This document shows positions 27,399-37,982 of a stretch of DNA of 64,000 bases, in pieces. Position 1 is the first letter of the stretch. The number at the start of each line of letters is the position of its first letter. This DNA is from Bacteroidetes bacterium GWF2_40_14. Lineage in GTDB: Bacteria > Bacteroidota > Bacteroidia > Bacteroidales > UBA932. Both the position numbers and the translations under genes were made by a program. Location of the stretch: NCBI GenBank assembly GCA_001769195.1, contig MEOK01000004.1:1-64000 (forward strand). Direction: 5' to 3'. The notes beneath the pieces are model-generated. The model did not search any database and was not told the origin of the DNA. It saw nothing but the letters and a program-made list of their open reading frames with translations.

Positions 27399-29699
27399 AT
27401 GAAAATGATATATAAAATAGCTCGTGCAGAGTTACAGACACTGTTTTATTCACCAATAGCGTGGCTGATTCTTATAATATTCACAATTCAGGCAAGTATG
27501 GCATTATGTAATGTCTTTGAATGGCAGATTACATATAAATCATTAGGGTACGATCTCTCAAACTTGTCCATGAAAATGTTTGCCGACAGACACAGAGGAT
27601 TATTTATGGTTGTACAGCAATACTTGTACTTATACATTCCTTTGCTCACCATGGGATTGATGAGCAGGGAGCTGAGCAGTGGTTCAATAAAACTGCTTTA
27701 CTCTTCACCTGTTACAAATACTCAGATTATACTTGGCAAGTACCTGTCAATGATCTTTTATGCTTTAGTCATAACAAGTATCCTGCTGATATTTATGATT
27801 TTCAGCTCTTTTACTATAGGAAATTTCGACTTTATTGGCGTTAGTGCAGGTTTGCTTGGATTATTTCTGCTTATATGCGCATATGCTGCTATAGGACTTT
27901 TCATGTCCAGCCTTACATCTTATCAGGTTGTAGCTGCAATAGGATCTCTGGCTGTTTTGTCGGTTCTGAATATGATAGGCAGCATGTGGCAGGACATTGC
28001 TTTTGTAAGGGATATTGCATACTGGTTATCAATCAGGGGAAGGTCATCGGAGTTCATCAACGGAATGATTGGAAGTGAAGACGTCCTCTATTTCCTTGTT
28101 GTTATAAGTCTGTTCCTGTCACTCTCGATTCTGCGGTTAAAGGCAATCAGACAGAAAACTTCTCTGAGTGTATCTCTTTCAAGATATATTAGTGTTTCTT
28201 TTATTGCTATCCTTTTGGGATATGTAAGCTCAAGACCTGTAATGATGTTCTATTTTGACGCAACAAGGACCAATCAGAACACGCTTACGCCAAACAGTCA
28301 GAAGATAGTTGCTAAGATGAAGGGCGACCTTACAATCAATACTTATGTAAATATCCTGGACAAATATTATTATCTGGGACTTCCAAAGGGAGAACTTAGA
28401 GATATCGAAAGTTTTAAACAATACCTGAGGTTTAAACCGGATATCAAAATGAAATATATCAGATATTACGATAAGGTGAACAATCCAAGTCTCGTCAAGA
28501 GATACCCTGGATTGAGTGACAGAGAGAGGATGCTGGAGTATGCTAAAACATTCAAACTGGACAGCAATTTGTTCAAGACTCCAACCGAGATAAGGGCAAT
28601 GGAAAACCTTTTACCTGAAGGAAACCGCTTTGTCCGCACACTCGTAAAAGAGAGTGGGGAGAAAACATTCCTTCGCGTATTTGATGATATGCAGGTTACC
28701 CCTTCGGAGGCAGAAATCACAGCCGCCTTCAAGCGTCTGGTAATGGATCTGCCTGAGATAGGATTTGTAAAAGGTCATGGAGAGAGGGAGTGCATAAAAG
28801 CAGGAGACAGAGACTACAGTATATTTGCCCAGGAGAGGACTTTCCGTTATTCGCTTATAAACCAGGGCTTTGATTATGCTGAGGTGAATCTGGACAATGA
28901 AGTCCCGGAAACAGTTAACATCCTTGTAATTGCCGATGTTAAGAGTGATCTTTCGCCAATTCAGCAGTCAAATCTTAATAAATTCATAGCAAAAGGTGGA
29001 AATTTACTGATTGCCGGAGAACCGGAACGACAAAGTTTCATGAATCCGCTAATCGCTCAGTTTGGAGTGGAATTTTTACCTGGCAGATTGGTCAAACCGA
29101 GCGTTAACTTCTCTCCTGACTTCATAATGGCAAAACCTACTCCTGAAGGTGCAGAGATGATGTATCTTCTGAATGAGATGCTGAAGAAAGATTACATTAC
29201 AACAATGCCTGGCACAACAGGGCTTAAATATTCAGAAGACAAGGGATACAAGGTTACCAGATTGTTTGTAACAGATACAACCGGCACATGGAACGAGCTG
29301 GAGACAACTGCATTTGCAGATGATTCTGTGAGAATGAATTCTACAGCTGGAGAAGAGCTGATGTCAGTTGTACCTACAGCACTCTCCTTGAGCAGAAAAG
29401 TTGGAGAAAAGGAACAGAAAATTGTAATCCTGGGAGATGCCGACTGTATAAGCAACGCAGAGATAAGCATAAGCAGAAAAGATGTTTCGGCAGCAAATTA
29501 CTACCTTATTATGGGTGCATTCTTCTGGATGTCGGACAATGAAGTCCCTATAGACGTACGCAGACCGTCTCCTCCTGATACAACACTATCGATGGATATT
29601 TCTGATGTTACTACAACAAGATGGATCTTCATTGGCCTGTTTCCTCTGGCAATGATAATATTCTACATTCTTCTGTGGATAAGGAGAAAAGGAAGATAG
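27399..29699 (+). CDS. fused ABC-2 permease (GldF-like) and GldG-like domain protein
   Basis: N-terminal six-TM ABC-2 permease with LGKYLSMIFYALV; C-terminal GldG-like region ending in one TM helix (WIFIGLFPLAMIIFYILLWIRRKGR). SD AAGGAGGATAAACTATG. Confidence 0.85.
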   Translation: MKMIYKIARAELQTLFYSPIAWLILIIFTIQASMALCNVFEWQITYKSLGYDLSNLSMKMFADRHRGLFMVVQQYLYLYIPLLTMGLMSRELSSGSIKLLYSSPVTNTQIILGKYLSMIFYALVITSILLIFMIFSSFTIGNFDFIGVSAGLLGLFLLICAYAAIGLFMSSLTSYQVVAAIGSLAVLSVLNMIGSMWQDIAFVRDIAYWLSIRGRSSEFINGMIGSEDVLYFLVVISLFLSLSILRLKAIRQKTSLSVSLSRYISVSFIAILLGYVSSRPVMMFYFDATRTNQNTLTPNSQKIVAKMKGDLTINTYVNILDKYYYLGLPKGELRDIESFKQYLRFKPDIKMKYIRYYDKVNNPSLVKRYPGLSDRERMLEYAKTFKLDSNLFKTPTEIRAMENLLPEGNRFVRTLVKESGEKTFLRVFDDMQVTPSEAEITAAFKRLVMDLPEIGFVKGHGERECIKAGDRDYSIFAQERTFRYSLINQGFDYAEVNLDNEVPETVNILVIADVKSDLSPIQQSNLNKFIAKGGNLLIAGEPERQSFMNPLIAQFGVEFLPGRLVKPSVNFSPDFIMAKPTPEGAEMMYLLNEMLKKDYITTMPGTTGLKYSEDKGYKVTRLFVTDTTGTWNELETTAFADDSVRMNSTAGEELMSVVPTALSLSRKVGEKEQKIVILGDADCISNAEISISRKDVSAANYYLIMGAFFWMSDNEVPIDVRRPSPPDTTLSMDISDVTTTRWIFIGLFPLAMIIFYILLWIRRKGR

Positions 29700-29716
29700 G
29701 GATATACGTTTAAATT

Positions 29717-31042
29717 ATGATTTTCAAAATAGATAAGCAGACTATAGACGACTTAGGGATATTTGGAAAAATCAGGGAGAATTCTGTGTATGGTGTCTTT
29801 AATAAGACAATGACACATGGAGGAGCCCAGATTCTGGAACAGATGTTCATGTATCCCTTGTCGGAAGAGAATAAGATCAACGAAAGGGGGATGATTGTCA
29901 GATATTTTCAGAATAATCAGACAGAGTTCCCCTTTAAAAGTGATTTATTTGACACAGCTGAGTTTTATCTGAACAATTCAGATAGCCGCACCAGATTATC
30001 TGCCTATCAGGATAACCTCGAAAGAAAATTTAAAAATGTAATAGGCACCGATGTTGATTATAAACTAATAAACAAAGGGGTACAGTCTGTTGTAGAAATT
30101 CTTGTAACATTAAATCTGTTCCTGACTGAGTTGAAAAAAGCCGGCATAGAGAAAATGTACCAACCGCAGGTAGATGCTATGACAGAGTTGCTGAATATAA
30201 AGGGCATTGAAGAGTCTCTAAAGGAGACTTCCTATAAGAAGCTCTCCTATATAAAAACAGCAGGGTACGACCAGGAGTTCAGATACAACTTCAGAGATAA
30301 ACTGAAGTTGCTTCTGCACTATATTTATAGTATGGACGTATATATATCAGTTGCCAAAGTATCCAGAGAGAGGAATTTTGCCTATGCAACCGCTTTACCT
30401 CCGGCAACAAACTTATTGGAGATGGAGGAGGTCTATCATCCTCTTTTAAAGAATCCTGTGGGCAATTCAATTAAGGTGGACAAAACAAATAACATGATAT
30501 TCCTGACAGGAGCAAATATGGCAGGAAAATCTACCTTCATGAAAACGTTTGGAATAGCAGTCTATTTAGCTCATATGGGTTTTCCCGTACCAGCTGCCAA
30601 TATGAAGTTTTCAGTTCAGAGTGGCATGTTCACCACAATAAACCTGCCCGATAACATGAACAAGGGCTACAGCCACTTTTATGCTGAGGTAATGAGGGTT
30701 AAAAAGGTTGCCGAAAGTGTTGGAGGTTCAAAAAACCTGATTGTAATATTTGATGAACTGTTCAGAGGCACCAACGTCAAAGATGCATATGATGCCACTG
30801 TGGCCGTCACTGAGGCTCTTGCAGAAAACAGGAATTGTATCTTCATAATATCGACGCATATAATTGAAGCAGGCGAAACATTGAGGGAGAGGTGCAACAA
30901 CATAAATTTCATTAACCTTCCGACTGTCATGGAGGGTACTATCCCTAGGTATACTTACAAAATTGTACCCGGTATTACCTCTGACCGTCATGGTATGATT
31001 ATCATTAATAACGAAGGTATTTTAGACATATTGAAGAGATGA
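29717..31042 (+). CDS. MutS-family ATPase lacking the N-terminal mismatch-recognition domain (copy 1)
   Basis: FLTGANMAGKSTFMKTFG Walker A; VIFDELFRGTNVKDA Walker B/ABC region; FIISTHI. Confidence 0.9.
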   Translation: MIFKIDKQTIDDLGIFGKIRENSVYGVFNKTMTHGGAQILEQMFMYPLSEENKINERGMIVRYFQNNQTEFPFKSDLFDTAEFYLNNSDSRTRLSAYQDNLERKFKNVIGTDVDYKLINKGVQSVVEILVTLNLFLTELKKAGIEKMYQPQVDAMTELLNIKGIEESLKETSYKKLSYIKTAGYDQEFRYNFRDKLKLLLHYIYSMDVYISVAKVSRERNFAYATALPPATNLLEMEEVYHPLLKNPVGNSIKVDKTNNMIFLTGANMAGKSTFMKTFGIAVYLAHMGFPVPAANMKFSVQSGMFTTINLPDNMNKGYSHFYAEVMRVKKVAESVGGSKNLIVIFDELFRGTNVKDAYDATVAVTEALAENRNCIFIISTHIIEAGETLRERCNNINFINLPTVMEGTIPRYTYKIVPGITSDRHGMIIINNEGILDILKR

Positions 31043-32376
31043 AATTTGTCATTGACAAGCAGACACTGGAAGATTTGAATATCTTGGGCAGATACAAAAC
31101 CAATTCGGTTTTTAATGTCTATAACCATACTGTAACAAGAGGTGGGGGATTGGTTCTTGAGCGCATGTTCCTTGATCCGCTGACCGATGCAGGCCAGATA
31201 AATTCCCGGAGGGACATCTTTGAATTCTTTCAAAAAGGTAAATTAAGCTTTCCCTTCTCAAAAGAGGAGTTTGAACTCTCTGAACGTTATCTGGGAAATA
31301 CGGATCACAAGAACATTATAGTGTCATATCTGAATAACATCAAACGTAAGGCTGCTCAGCTGATTGCCAACGATGAAGAGATTGGTTTGATGCAGGAGGG
31401 ATTGGCGTCAACAATATCTATGCTTATAAAACTGGATGTGTTTATGGGTAATTTGAATGAAGTTGCCAAATCATCGGCCTATCAGGAGCAAGCAAATAAA
31501 GCATGGAAAATATTGCACAATAAAAACCTTAGTTGGATTTTGAAAAGCGAAAAAAGAGAGAAGTACAAGTTCTGGCAATTTGCTTTTTATGATCATAAGT
31601 TGAGATACACTATATCTGAGTCTCTGTCCGAGCTTATGAAAATCGTGCACGATCTGGATGCTTATATAACTGTTTCTGATATTGGTGCAAAGAGAGGATT
31701 CGTTTATGCAACTGCAAATGATGAAAAGGAGATAAACATCTACATAAAAGGGGTTTATCACCCTTGTATTCCGGATGCTGTAGCAAATGACATACATCTT
31801 GACCACCTTTCTAATGTTTTATTCCTTACAGGAGCAAACATGGCGGGAAAATCTACCTTGATGAAATCTTTTGGGATATCTCTTTATCTTGCTCATATGG
31901 GATTCCCACTGGCTGTGAAATCAATGGATTTTACGGTTCAGGATGGAATCTATACATCCATAAATGTCCCGGATGACTTGAATATGGGGTACAGCCACTT
32001 TTACGCAGAGGTAGTACGTGTTAAAAAGATTGCGACTGAGGTTGCTTCAGGAAAAAACCTGATAGTCATGTTCGACGAGCTGTTTAAAGGGACAAATGTA
32101 AAGGATGCATATGATGCAACAGTTGCAGTTACTGAGGCATTTTCCAAGATTCACGAATGTGCATTTATAGTTTCGACACATATTATGGAAGCAGGTCTTA
32201 CGTTGAAGGAAAGATGCAATAATATAATGTTTAAATATCTGCCTACAAAAATGAATGGGAGTATCCCGACATATCCATATGTGCTAGAAGATGGAATCTC
32301 AAATGACAGGCATGGGATGATGATCATCAATAATGAGAAAATTATAGAAATTATTAGTGGTGTTAAAGTTATATAA
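31039..32376 (+). CDS. MutS-family ATPase lacking the N-terminal mismatch-recognition domain (copy 2)
   Basis: FLTGANMAGKSTLMKSFG; VMFDELFKGTNVKDA; overlaps copy 1 by 4 nt and is clearly paralogous. Confidence 0.9.
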   Translation: MKFVIDKQTLEDLNILGRYKTNSVFNVYNHTVTRGGGLVLERMFLDPLTDAGQINSRRDIFEFFQKGKLSFPFSKEEFELSERYLGNTDHKNIIVSYLNNIKRKAAQLIANDEEIGLMQEGLASTISMLIKLDVFMGNLNEVAKSSAYQEQANKAWKILHNKNLSWILKSEKREKYKFWQFAFYDHKLRYTISESLSELMKIVHDLDAYITVSDIGAKRGFVYATANDEKEINIYIKGVYHPCIPDAVANDIHLDHLSNVLFLTGANMAGKSTLMKSFGISLYLAHMGFPLAVKSMDFTVQDGIYTSINVPDDLNMGYSHFYAEVVRVKKIATEVASGKNLIVMFDELFKGTNVKDAYDATVAVTEAFSKIHECAFIVSTHIMEAGLTLKERCNNIMFKYLPTKMNGSIPTYPYVLEDGISNDRHGMMIINNEKIIEIISGVKVI

Positions 32377-32424
32377 GAGAAGAAATTCTTACTTTTGTTT
32401 CCTTAAAAAGGTTAAAATAGCAAT

Positions 32425-33111
32425 ATGATGAAAAACAGATCAAAATTCAAAATTGTCTCATTGATTATAGCAGGTGCTTTTGTGGTACTGGCAAGCAGTT
32501 GTAAGGAGACTTTGACTGATATCGATGGTAACGAATACAAGACAGTAAAAATTGGTAAAATGTTATGGATGGCAGAAAATCTGAAAACGACCAAGTTTAG
32601 CAACGGTGATTTGATAGAGACAACCACTCCGGCAGATATGGACGTTTCTGATCAGAAAGAGCCTAAATTTCAATGGGCATACAAAGGAGAAGAGAAAAAC
32701 GTATTAACGTATGGCAGATTATATACCTGGTATGCTGTAACCGACAGTCGTAATGTATGTCCCCAGGGATGGCATGTTATTACCGATGAAGAGTGGAACA
32801 CACTTGCAAACTTTTTTGGAGGTAGAAATCTTGCCGCAGGAAATCTTAGAGAAGCTGGAACAGAGCATTGGCTGAGTTCTAATATTGCATCTAACAACAT
32901 CAGCGGTTTTACTGCCCTTCCGGGTGGCGGTCGCATGAGTAATGGTGCATTCGGAGGCAAGGACTATTTTGGATCATGGTGGAGCACATCGGAGGTAAAT
33001 GACTCAACTGCAAGATACTGGAATATTTACTATAATACAAACGTTGTTGACAAGATCAAATTCCACAAGAGTTCAGCTTTTTCAGTTCGTTGCGTGAAGA
33101 ATCAAAACTAA
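32425..33111 (+). CDS. FISUMP-domain lipoprotein (Fibrobacter succinogenes major paralogous domain)
   Basis: DGNEYKTVKIGKMLWMAENLKTTKFSNGDLI; WYAVTDSRNVCPQGWHVITDEEW; SVRCVKN. Confidence 0.93.
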   Translation: MMKNRSKFKIVSLIIAGAFVVLASSCKETLTDIDGNEYKTVKIGKMLWMAENLKTTKFSNGDLIETTTPADMDVSDQKEPKFQWAYKGEEKNVLTYGRLYTWYAVTDSRNVCPQGWHVITDEEWNTLANFFGGRNLAAGNLREAGTEHWLSSNIASNNISGFTALPGGGRMSNGAFGGKDYFGSWWSTSEVNDSTARYWNIYYNTNVVDKIKFHKSSAFSVRCVKNQN

Positions 33112-33881
33112 ATTTCCACTATACTTCCGGTACTATTATAGAATACTTTTGTATTGCACTTGTGTAAAAGATCGGCATATCTCTCTATTCCGGTACAATG
33201 GCAGGCTCCAATTGATTTTGGAGCATTCTGTCTGAAATAGTCTAATACTGTTTCAAACTGACCAGGGGTATGGTTCATTGTATGAAAACCTCCCAAAACA
33301 AGATTTACCGGCAGATTAAAATGATTTACCGCAGATTCGATTATATTGGTTATTCCCCTGTGAGAACATCCCGTTATAACTGACAGTTCGCCATTTAATA
33401 TTACTGCCAGATAGAGCTCATCTGGAAATTCATCATTAAAAGTACCGAAGCTTGTATCAGTTTTGTTTAAAATTGGAATGTCGGGAATAATGAATATGCC
33501 ACTGTCAATCTCTTTGATATCAGTAATGAATTCAACTCTCCCTTGAAGAATTAATGGGTCAAATGTTATTCCGATCTTCCTTTTTGCAGCATCATATTTT
33601 TCTGTAAGTGCCTCTTTTTTAATGTAAACCTTTGCTTTACTGTTAACCATTAAAAATGAAGATAAACCTCCCGTATGATCGTAATGTCCGTGACTTATTA
33701 CTACGGAATCAATATCTTCAATACTTATCCCCAGTTTTTTGGCATTATCCATAAATGCCCCGCTTTGCCCGGTATCAAAAAGAATCTTACTGGAGCCGGT
33801 TTCCAGATACAATGAAAGACCATGCTCGGCCAGCAGTCCCCTTTTGTATGACAGATTTTCAATTAGTGTTGTGATCTTCAT
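33108..33881 (-). CDS. MBL-fold metallohydrolase
   Basis: SHGHYDHTGG; TGCSHRGITNII; GGFHTMNH. Confidence 0.92.
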   Translation of the reverse strand: MKITTLIENLSYKRGLLAEHGLSLYLETGSSKILFDTGQSGAFMDNAKKLGISIEDIDSVVISHGHYDHTGGLSSFLMVNSKAKVYIKKEALTEKYDAAKRKIGITFDPLILQGRVEFITDIKEIDSGIFIIPDIPILNKTDTSFGTFNDEFPDELYLAVILNGELSVITGCSHRGITNIIESAVNHFNLPVNLVLGGFHTMNHTPGQFETVLDYFRQNAPKSIGACHCTGIERYADLLHKCNTKVFYNSTGSIVEI

Positions 33882-34952
33882 TTAGCTGCATTTAAGGCAA
33901 GTTGGCATTTCGGGCTTTCCAAGATATTTCCCGTTAACTCCCAAGTGTTTTTCATCAGGATTATATTCAATTCCCATTTTGTCGAGCAAAGGTTCTACTG
34001 CCACCTGATGAACCTGCAATCCAATATCCCATGGATTATAACCCAGAAGGAGGCCTGCAAGCTCTTCATAAGTGAGTACGGGTATTCCATAGCCATTCAT
34101 GCCATATGTTTTTCCCTCCATTTCTGATATGACATACTGCCAGCGGTCGAGAAAGAAGGTGCAACCCGGGCAATTTGCAATTATGAGATCTGGTTTGTAA
34201 GGTAACATTGAGTCTAATTTAAGCTTGGTATTGCTTACAGAGTAACTTCTGTTTGACTTGAGAAGGTATTGTCTGAAGCCAAAACCACAACAGTGTCTTC
34301 TTTCCGGATAATCTACCTGTGCACCACCCCATTCATCAATCATCCCGGCGAGTACATAAGGGAATTCAGCTCCACCAATACCCTCTTTAGGGAATATCTT
34401 TGCATAGTGACAACCTATATGATCGACAACTTTAAGAGGAGTCCCGGTTGATTTGTCTGTCAGGCGGTATTTTGCTTTTAGTGCAATCTCATTGCGAAAC
34501 TTGTATATAAGGTCGCTGGCGTGAACAAGATTTTTTGGTATTGTAAATGTCTTTCCCGTAGCTCTCATAAGTGCTTCTCTTGTCTCAGTCTCTTGTTCCG
34601 GATGGTGCTTCCATGTTTCAAGAATTTCGGTATATATGCCAAACGATGTAACACATGATACCACGAAATTTTCATACCCGGCGTCGTTCATCAATGAAAA
34701 CTGACGTGCCACAACTGTCATAATTGTCTCGAACGGTATAATTCCGGAGTGGTATGCAATGCCGGTACAGGTTGTCTGACGGGCATCGTCAAAAATGTCT
34801 TTTCCCAGGTCGTCACGAAGTATTTTCAGGTACAACTCTTCTGCCGCAGGAAAAAAGTTCTGGCGGATACAACTGCGGGCAAAATAGTAATGGTCATCTG
34901 CTATCTCTTTCTGATACGATTCCCATAAATTGTTTTTTTGTATTGACTCCAT
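33882..34952 (-). CDS. HdrB-like CCG-domain protein (heterodisulfide reductase subunit B-like)
   Basis: HIGCHYAKIFPKE...RRHCCGFGFRQ..IANCPGCTFFLDRW (CCG motif). Start refined to MESIQKNN at 34952. Confidence 0.85.
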   Translation of the reverse strand: MESIQKNNLWESYQKEIADDHYYFARSCIRQNFFPAAEELYLKILRDDLGKDIFDDARQTTCTGIAYHSGIIPFETIMTVVARQFSLMNDAGYENFVVSCVTSFGIYTEILETWKHHPEQETETREALMRATGKTFTIPKNLVHASDLIYKFRNEIALKAKYRLTDKSTGTPLKVVDHIGCHYAKIFPKEGIGGAEFPYVLAGMIDEWGGAQVDYPERRHCCGFGFRQYLLKSNRSYSVSNTKLKLDSMLPYKPDLIIANCPGCTFFLDRWQYVISEMEGKTYGMNGYGIPVLTYEELAGLLLGYNPWDIGLQVHQVAVEPLLDKMGIEYNPDEKHLGVNGKYLGKPEMPTCLKCS

Positions 34953-34953
34953 C

Positions 34954-35646
34954 TTATTTTTCCTGTTTTTTGTTATAAACCTCGTTAAAATAATCGTCCT
35001 TTTCACAACTGAAAGCAATCCCTTTTTCCAGTGCTTTTAGTCGGCTGAATTTCTCAATGGTTTCAAAACGCTTTGTGGCACCGGTCTCTTCGAATATCCG
35101 CCTGAGATCGGTCAGCGACTCTTCTGATGTCTGACGCAAAGTGCCGCTTTCATTTTTTTTATATTTGGTACCTAGCCTTTCAAGCAAGTCGTCCTTGTTT
35201 TTCTTTAACCAATTCCATACAGGACCCTGTTCCGGATACATATCGGTATCAACTTCGTCGATATATACGCAGTATCCGTATTTCAGAATATGATCGCCAA
35301 CAGTGCGCTTTATTGCCAGCTGTTTCTGCCCCTGATTACTCTCGGCGAAAAAGCCTTTTTCTATAGAGAGAGCTCGAAGAGCCTGTATAATGTAACCTGG
35401 AGTATTGCCTCTCGGGCACCTTGTTTTGCAGGAAAGACACTCTCCGCAATACCAGATAGTATCGCTTTTAAGTAACTTTTCTATTTCTGCATTGCCACCG
35501 TCTTGTACAATATTAACAATCAAGCGGGGGTCGTATTCACTAAACTGTGCTGCCGGACAAATTGCAGTGCAGACACCACAATTGATGCAGGCATTCATCC
35601 CTTCGTTAAACCGAAGGTCCTTCTGTAATTCTTTAAGCAGATCCAT
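34954..35646 (-). CDS. HdrC-like 4Fe-4S protein
   Basis: CINCGVCTAICPAA and CGECLSCKTRCPRGNTPG ferredoxin motifs. Confidence 0.9.
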   Translation of the reverse strand: MDLLKELQKDLRFNEGMNACINCGVCTAICPAAQFSEYDPRLIVNIVQDGGNAEIEKLLKSDTIWYCGECLSCKTRCPRGNTPGYIIQALRALSIEKGFFAESNQGQKQLAIKRTVGDHILKYGYCVYIDEVDTDMYPEQGPVWNWLKKNKDDLLERLGTKYKKNESGTLRQTSEESLTDLRRIFEETGATKRFETIEKFSRLKALEKGIAFSCEKDDYFNEVYNKKQEK

Positions 35647-35649
35647 AGT

Positions 35650-37347
35650 CTATTTTTCTTTTTCATAAGGCCAGGCCATCATACCTCCCTCTAGCACATA
35701 AACATTTTTATATCCATTTGCCATAAGGATAAGAGCTGCCTCATATCCACGCAAAGATATCTTACACCATACAATAATAGTGTTTTTTTTATCAGAAGGA
35801 AGCTCTTCAATTCTTTTTCGGAGCTGTCCCAGGGGAATTAGTTTCTCACCAATACCAATCCTTGATTGTTCATATTCATCAGGATTCCTGACATCCAGTA
35901 AAATAAGAGACTCTTTATTGTTTAGCTTGACTTTGAGCTCTTCTGCCGATATCCCTTTAAAATGACCATTTAGTTTATTCTGCATTATATGAGCAGTTGC
36001 TATACTGTGATCAATTGCAAGAGAGTAGGGAGGTGCATAAGGTAAATCGGCATTTACCATATCGGTGACAGTTAATTTTCCTTTTATTGCCATGGCCCAT
36101 ATGGCTACTTGTTTGCTTACATCGCCAGGCCCTATTACCTGAGCTCCTAAGATAACATTTGTATCTCTGTTTACAATTAACTTAGTCACAAGTAATTTCC
36201 CTTGCATAAAGCCAGGTTTATCCAGACTGGCATTAATAACAGTCTCTATATTTGTGAATCCGTTTTTTTCTGCATTCTGTTCAGACAACCCGGTTGCACC
36301 TACCCCGTAATCAAATACCTTGCAGATCCCTGTCTGGATGGTGCCTGGGAATTGTGCGATATTTCCACAAACAGCATTCTCCCCGGCTACTCTGCCCTCC
36401 AGATTGGCAATATCACCATAAGGAGCATGTACCATTTTGCCGGTAATCAGATTAGGTACCTCTATACAGTCACCTACTGCATAAATATCAGCATCGGATG
36501 TTTGCATGTAACTATTGACTGTAATGCCACCGGTCTCTCCTACAGATAAACCTGCTTCCCGGGCCAGTCTGGTGTTTGGAACAACACCAATTGCTATGAC
36601 TGCAAGCTCACATGGTATCTCAGTCCCATTTTGAAGTTTAACAGCTGTCAGCTTTCCATTTTCACCCAGAAATGAAGTTACGCCATTTTCCAGAATTACA
36701 TTAGCTTTGCTTTGGACATACTTCTGTACCAGGCTTGCCATTTGCCTGTCAAGAAAAGTGAGCAGCTGTGGCAGCAGTTCTATGAGGGTAATCTCAATGC
36801 CTGCAAGATGAAGCGCCTCACACGTTTCTATGCCGATTAAACCTCCACCAATGACTACTGCTTTTTTGATGTCACCATCATCACTTACTTTCCTTAGGTA
36901 ATCTGCATCGGGTAAGGATTGCAGTGTTGTTACACCCTCTAGGTCCAGTCCAGGTACGGGTGGCTTGCGGGGTGTTGCTCCTGTGGCTATAATAAGCTTA
37001 TCATAGTCTGCAGTTCCCTTTAAACCGGTCGACAGATCGGTAAACTCAATTCTTTTATTTTCTTTATCGATGGATGTTACTTCTGTATTAACCTTTGTGG
37101 TAATTTTTTTTGCGTTCCAGAAAAACCGGGAGTCTCGTACAACTCCTGCCGGAGAGCATAACAACTGATTACGGTCGTCAAAGAATCCTCCAATGTAGTA
37201 TGGATAGCCACATGAAGCCATCGAAAGATCGGATGACTTCTGGTAAATTGTTATTTCTGCGTTTTCGTCCATACGGCGCGCTCTTGACGCTGCTTTTGGA
37301 CCGGCAGCAGAACCGCCAATTACTATAATTCGTTTTGTCCCATTCAT
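35650..37347 (-). CDS. FAD-dependent pyridine nucleotide-disulfide oxidoreductase (CoA-disulfide reductase-like) with C-terminal rhodanese domain
   Basis: IGGSAAGPKAASRARRMD; SCGYPYYIGG redox Cys; VIGGGLIGIE; YAVGDCIE; LLDVRNPDEYEQSRI..IIVWCKISLRGYEAALIL. Confidence 0.93.
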   Translation of the reverse strand: MNGTKRIIVIGGSAAGPKAASRARRMDENAEITIYQKSSDLSMASCGYPYYIGGFFDDRNQLLCSPAGVVRDSRFFWNAKKITTKVNTEVTSIDKENKRIEFTDLSTGLKGTADYDKLIIATGATPRKPPVPGLDLEGVTTLQSLPDADYLRKVSDDGDIKKAVVIGGGLIGIETCEALHLAGIEITLIELLPQLLTFLDRQMASLVQKYVQSKANVILENGVTSFLGENGKLTAVKLQNGTEIPCELAVIAIGVVPNTRLAREAGLSVGETGGITVNSYMQTSDADIYAVGDCIEVPNLITGKMVHAPYGDIANLEGRVAGENAVCGNIAQFPGTIQTGICKVFDYGVGATGLSEQNAEKNGFTNIETVINASLDKPGFMQGKLLVTKLIVNRDTNVILGAQVIGPGDVSKQVAIWAMAIKGKLTVTDMVNADLPYAPPYSLAIDHSIATAHIMQNKLNGHFKGISAEELKVKLNNKESLILLDVRNPDEYEQSRIGIGEKLIPLGQLRKRIEELPSDKKNTIIVWCKISLRGYEAALILMANGYKNVYVLEGGMMAWPYEKEK

Positions 37348-37382
37348 AAATTTATAATCTATTGGTTAAGTTTGATTTGCTT

Positions 37383-37982
37383 TTAAATCAGATGCAATAA
37401 TTCACTGGCAGTTTTATTATAGAATTCAACCGACCAGTTATTGTTTTCTAAGATAATTTTATTGATGCACCCATTTTTCAGACGCGTTTTAAAACTGCCA
37501 AACTCACCTCCGGAAATGGTATAAAGAATTGAGTTTGTCAATCCTCCGTGCGATATTATAATTATTCTCTTTCCTCTAAATTCATTTGCGATTCTGTTTA
37601 ACCCTGTCATTGCCCTTTCCCGTAATTTTTCAAAATCTTCCTGATCTGGAATTGTACCATCAGGAAACCGTCTCCCTCTTTCTTCCGGAAGGAGACCGGA
37701 GGCAGAACCATAAGAACGCTCCTTAATTTCGTCGATTATTTTAACTGAGTGGATAGATAGTCTGGAAGCAATTATCTCTGCTGTTTCAAATGCTCGTTTT
37801 AGTGGGCTGGAAACAACTATATCCCATGCTTCCTTTTCAAAGTATGAAGAGGCTTCAAGGGCCTGTTCACGCCCACGATCATTTAATTCAATGTCTTCTG
37901 TGCCTTGTAGCCTTCCGGAAGAGTTCCAGTCGGTCTCTCCATGTCGCATAATACAAATAGTTGTTGATTCGTGATCTATCAT
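37383..37982 (-). CDS. histidine phosphatase family protein
   Basis: IMRHGETDWNSSGRLQG; SPLKRAFETAEII; IISHGG. Confidence 0.93.
   Translation of the reverse strand: MIDHESTTICIMRHGETDWNSSGRLQGTEDIELNDRGREQALEASSYFEKEAWDIVVSSPLKRAFETAEIIASRLSIHSVKIIDEIKERSYGSASGLLPEERGRRFPDGTIPDQEDFEKLRERAMTGLNRIANEFRGKRIIIISHGGLTNSILYTISGGEFGSFKTRLKNGCINKIILENNNWSVEFYNKTASELLHLI

Noticed and set aside
33882-35646. HdrBC as evidence of methanogenic metabolism
   Set aside because: HdrB/C-like CCG and ferredoxin proteins are widespread in anaerobic bacteria; no other methanogenesis gene is present.
35127-35668. Overlapping plus-strand ORFs opposite the HdrC-like gene
   Set aside because: They are antisense to a well-supported ferredoxin-type protein and show no family motifs.
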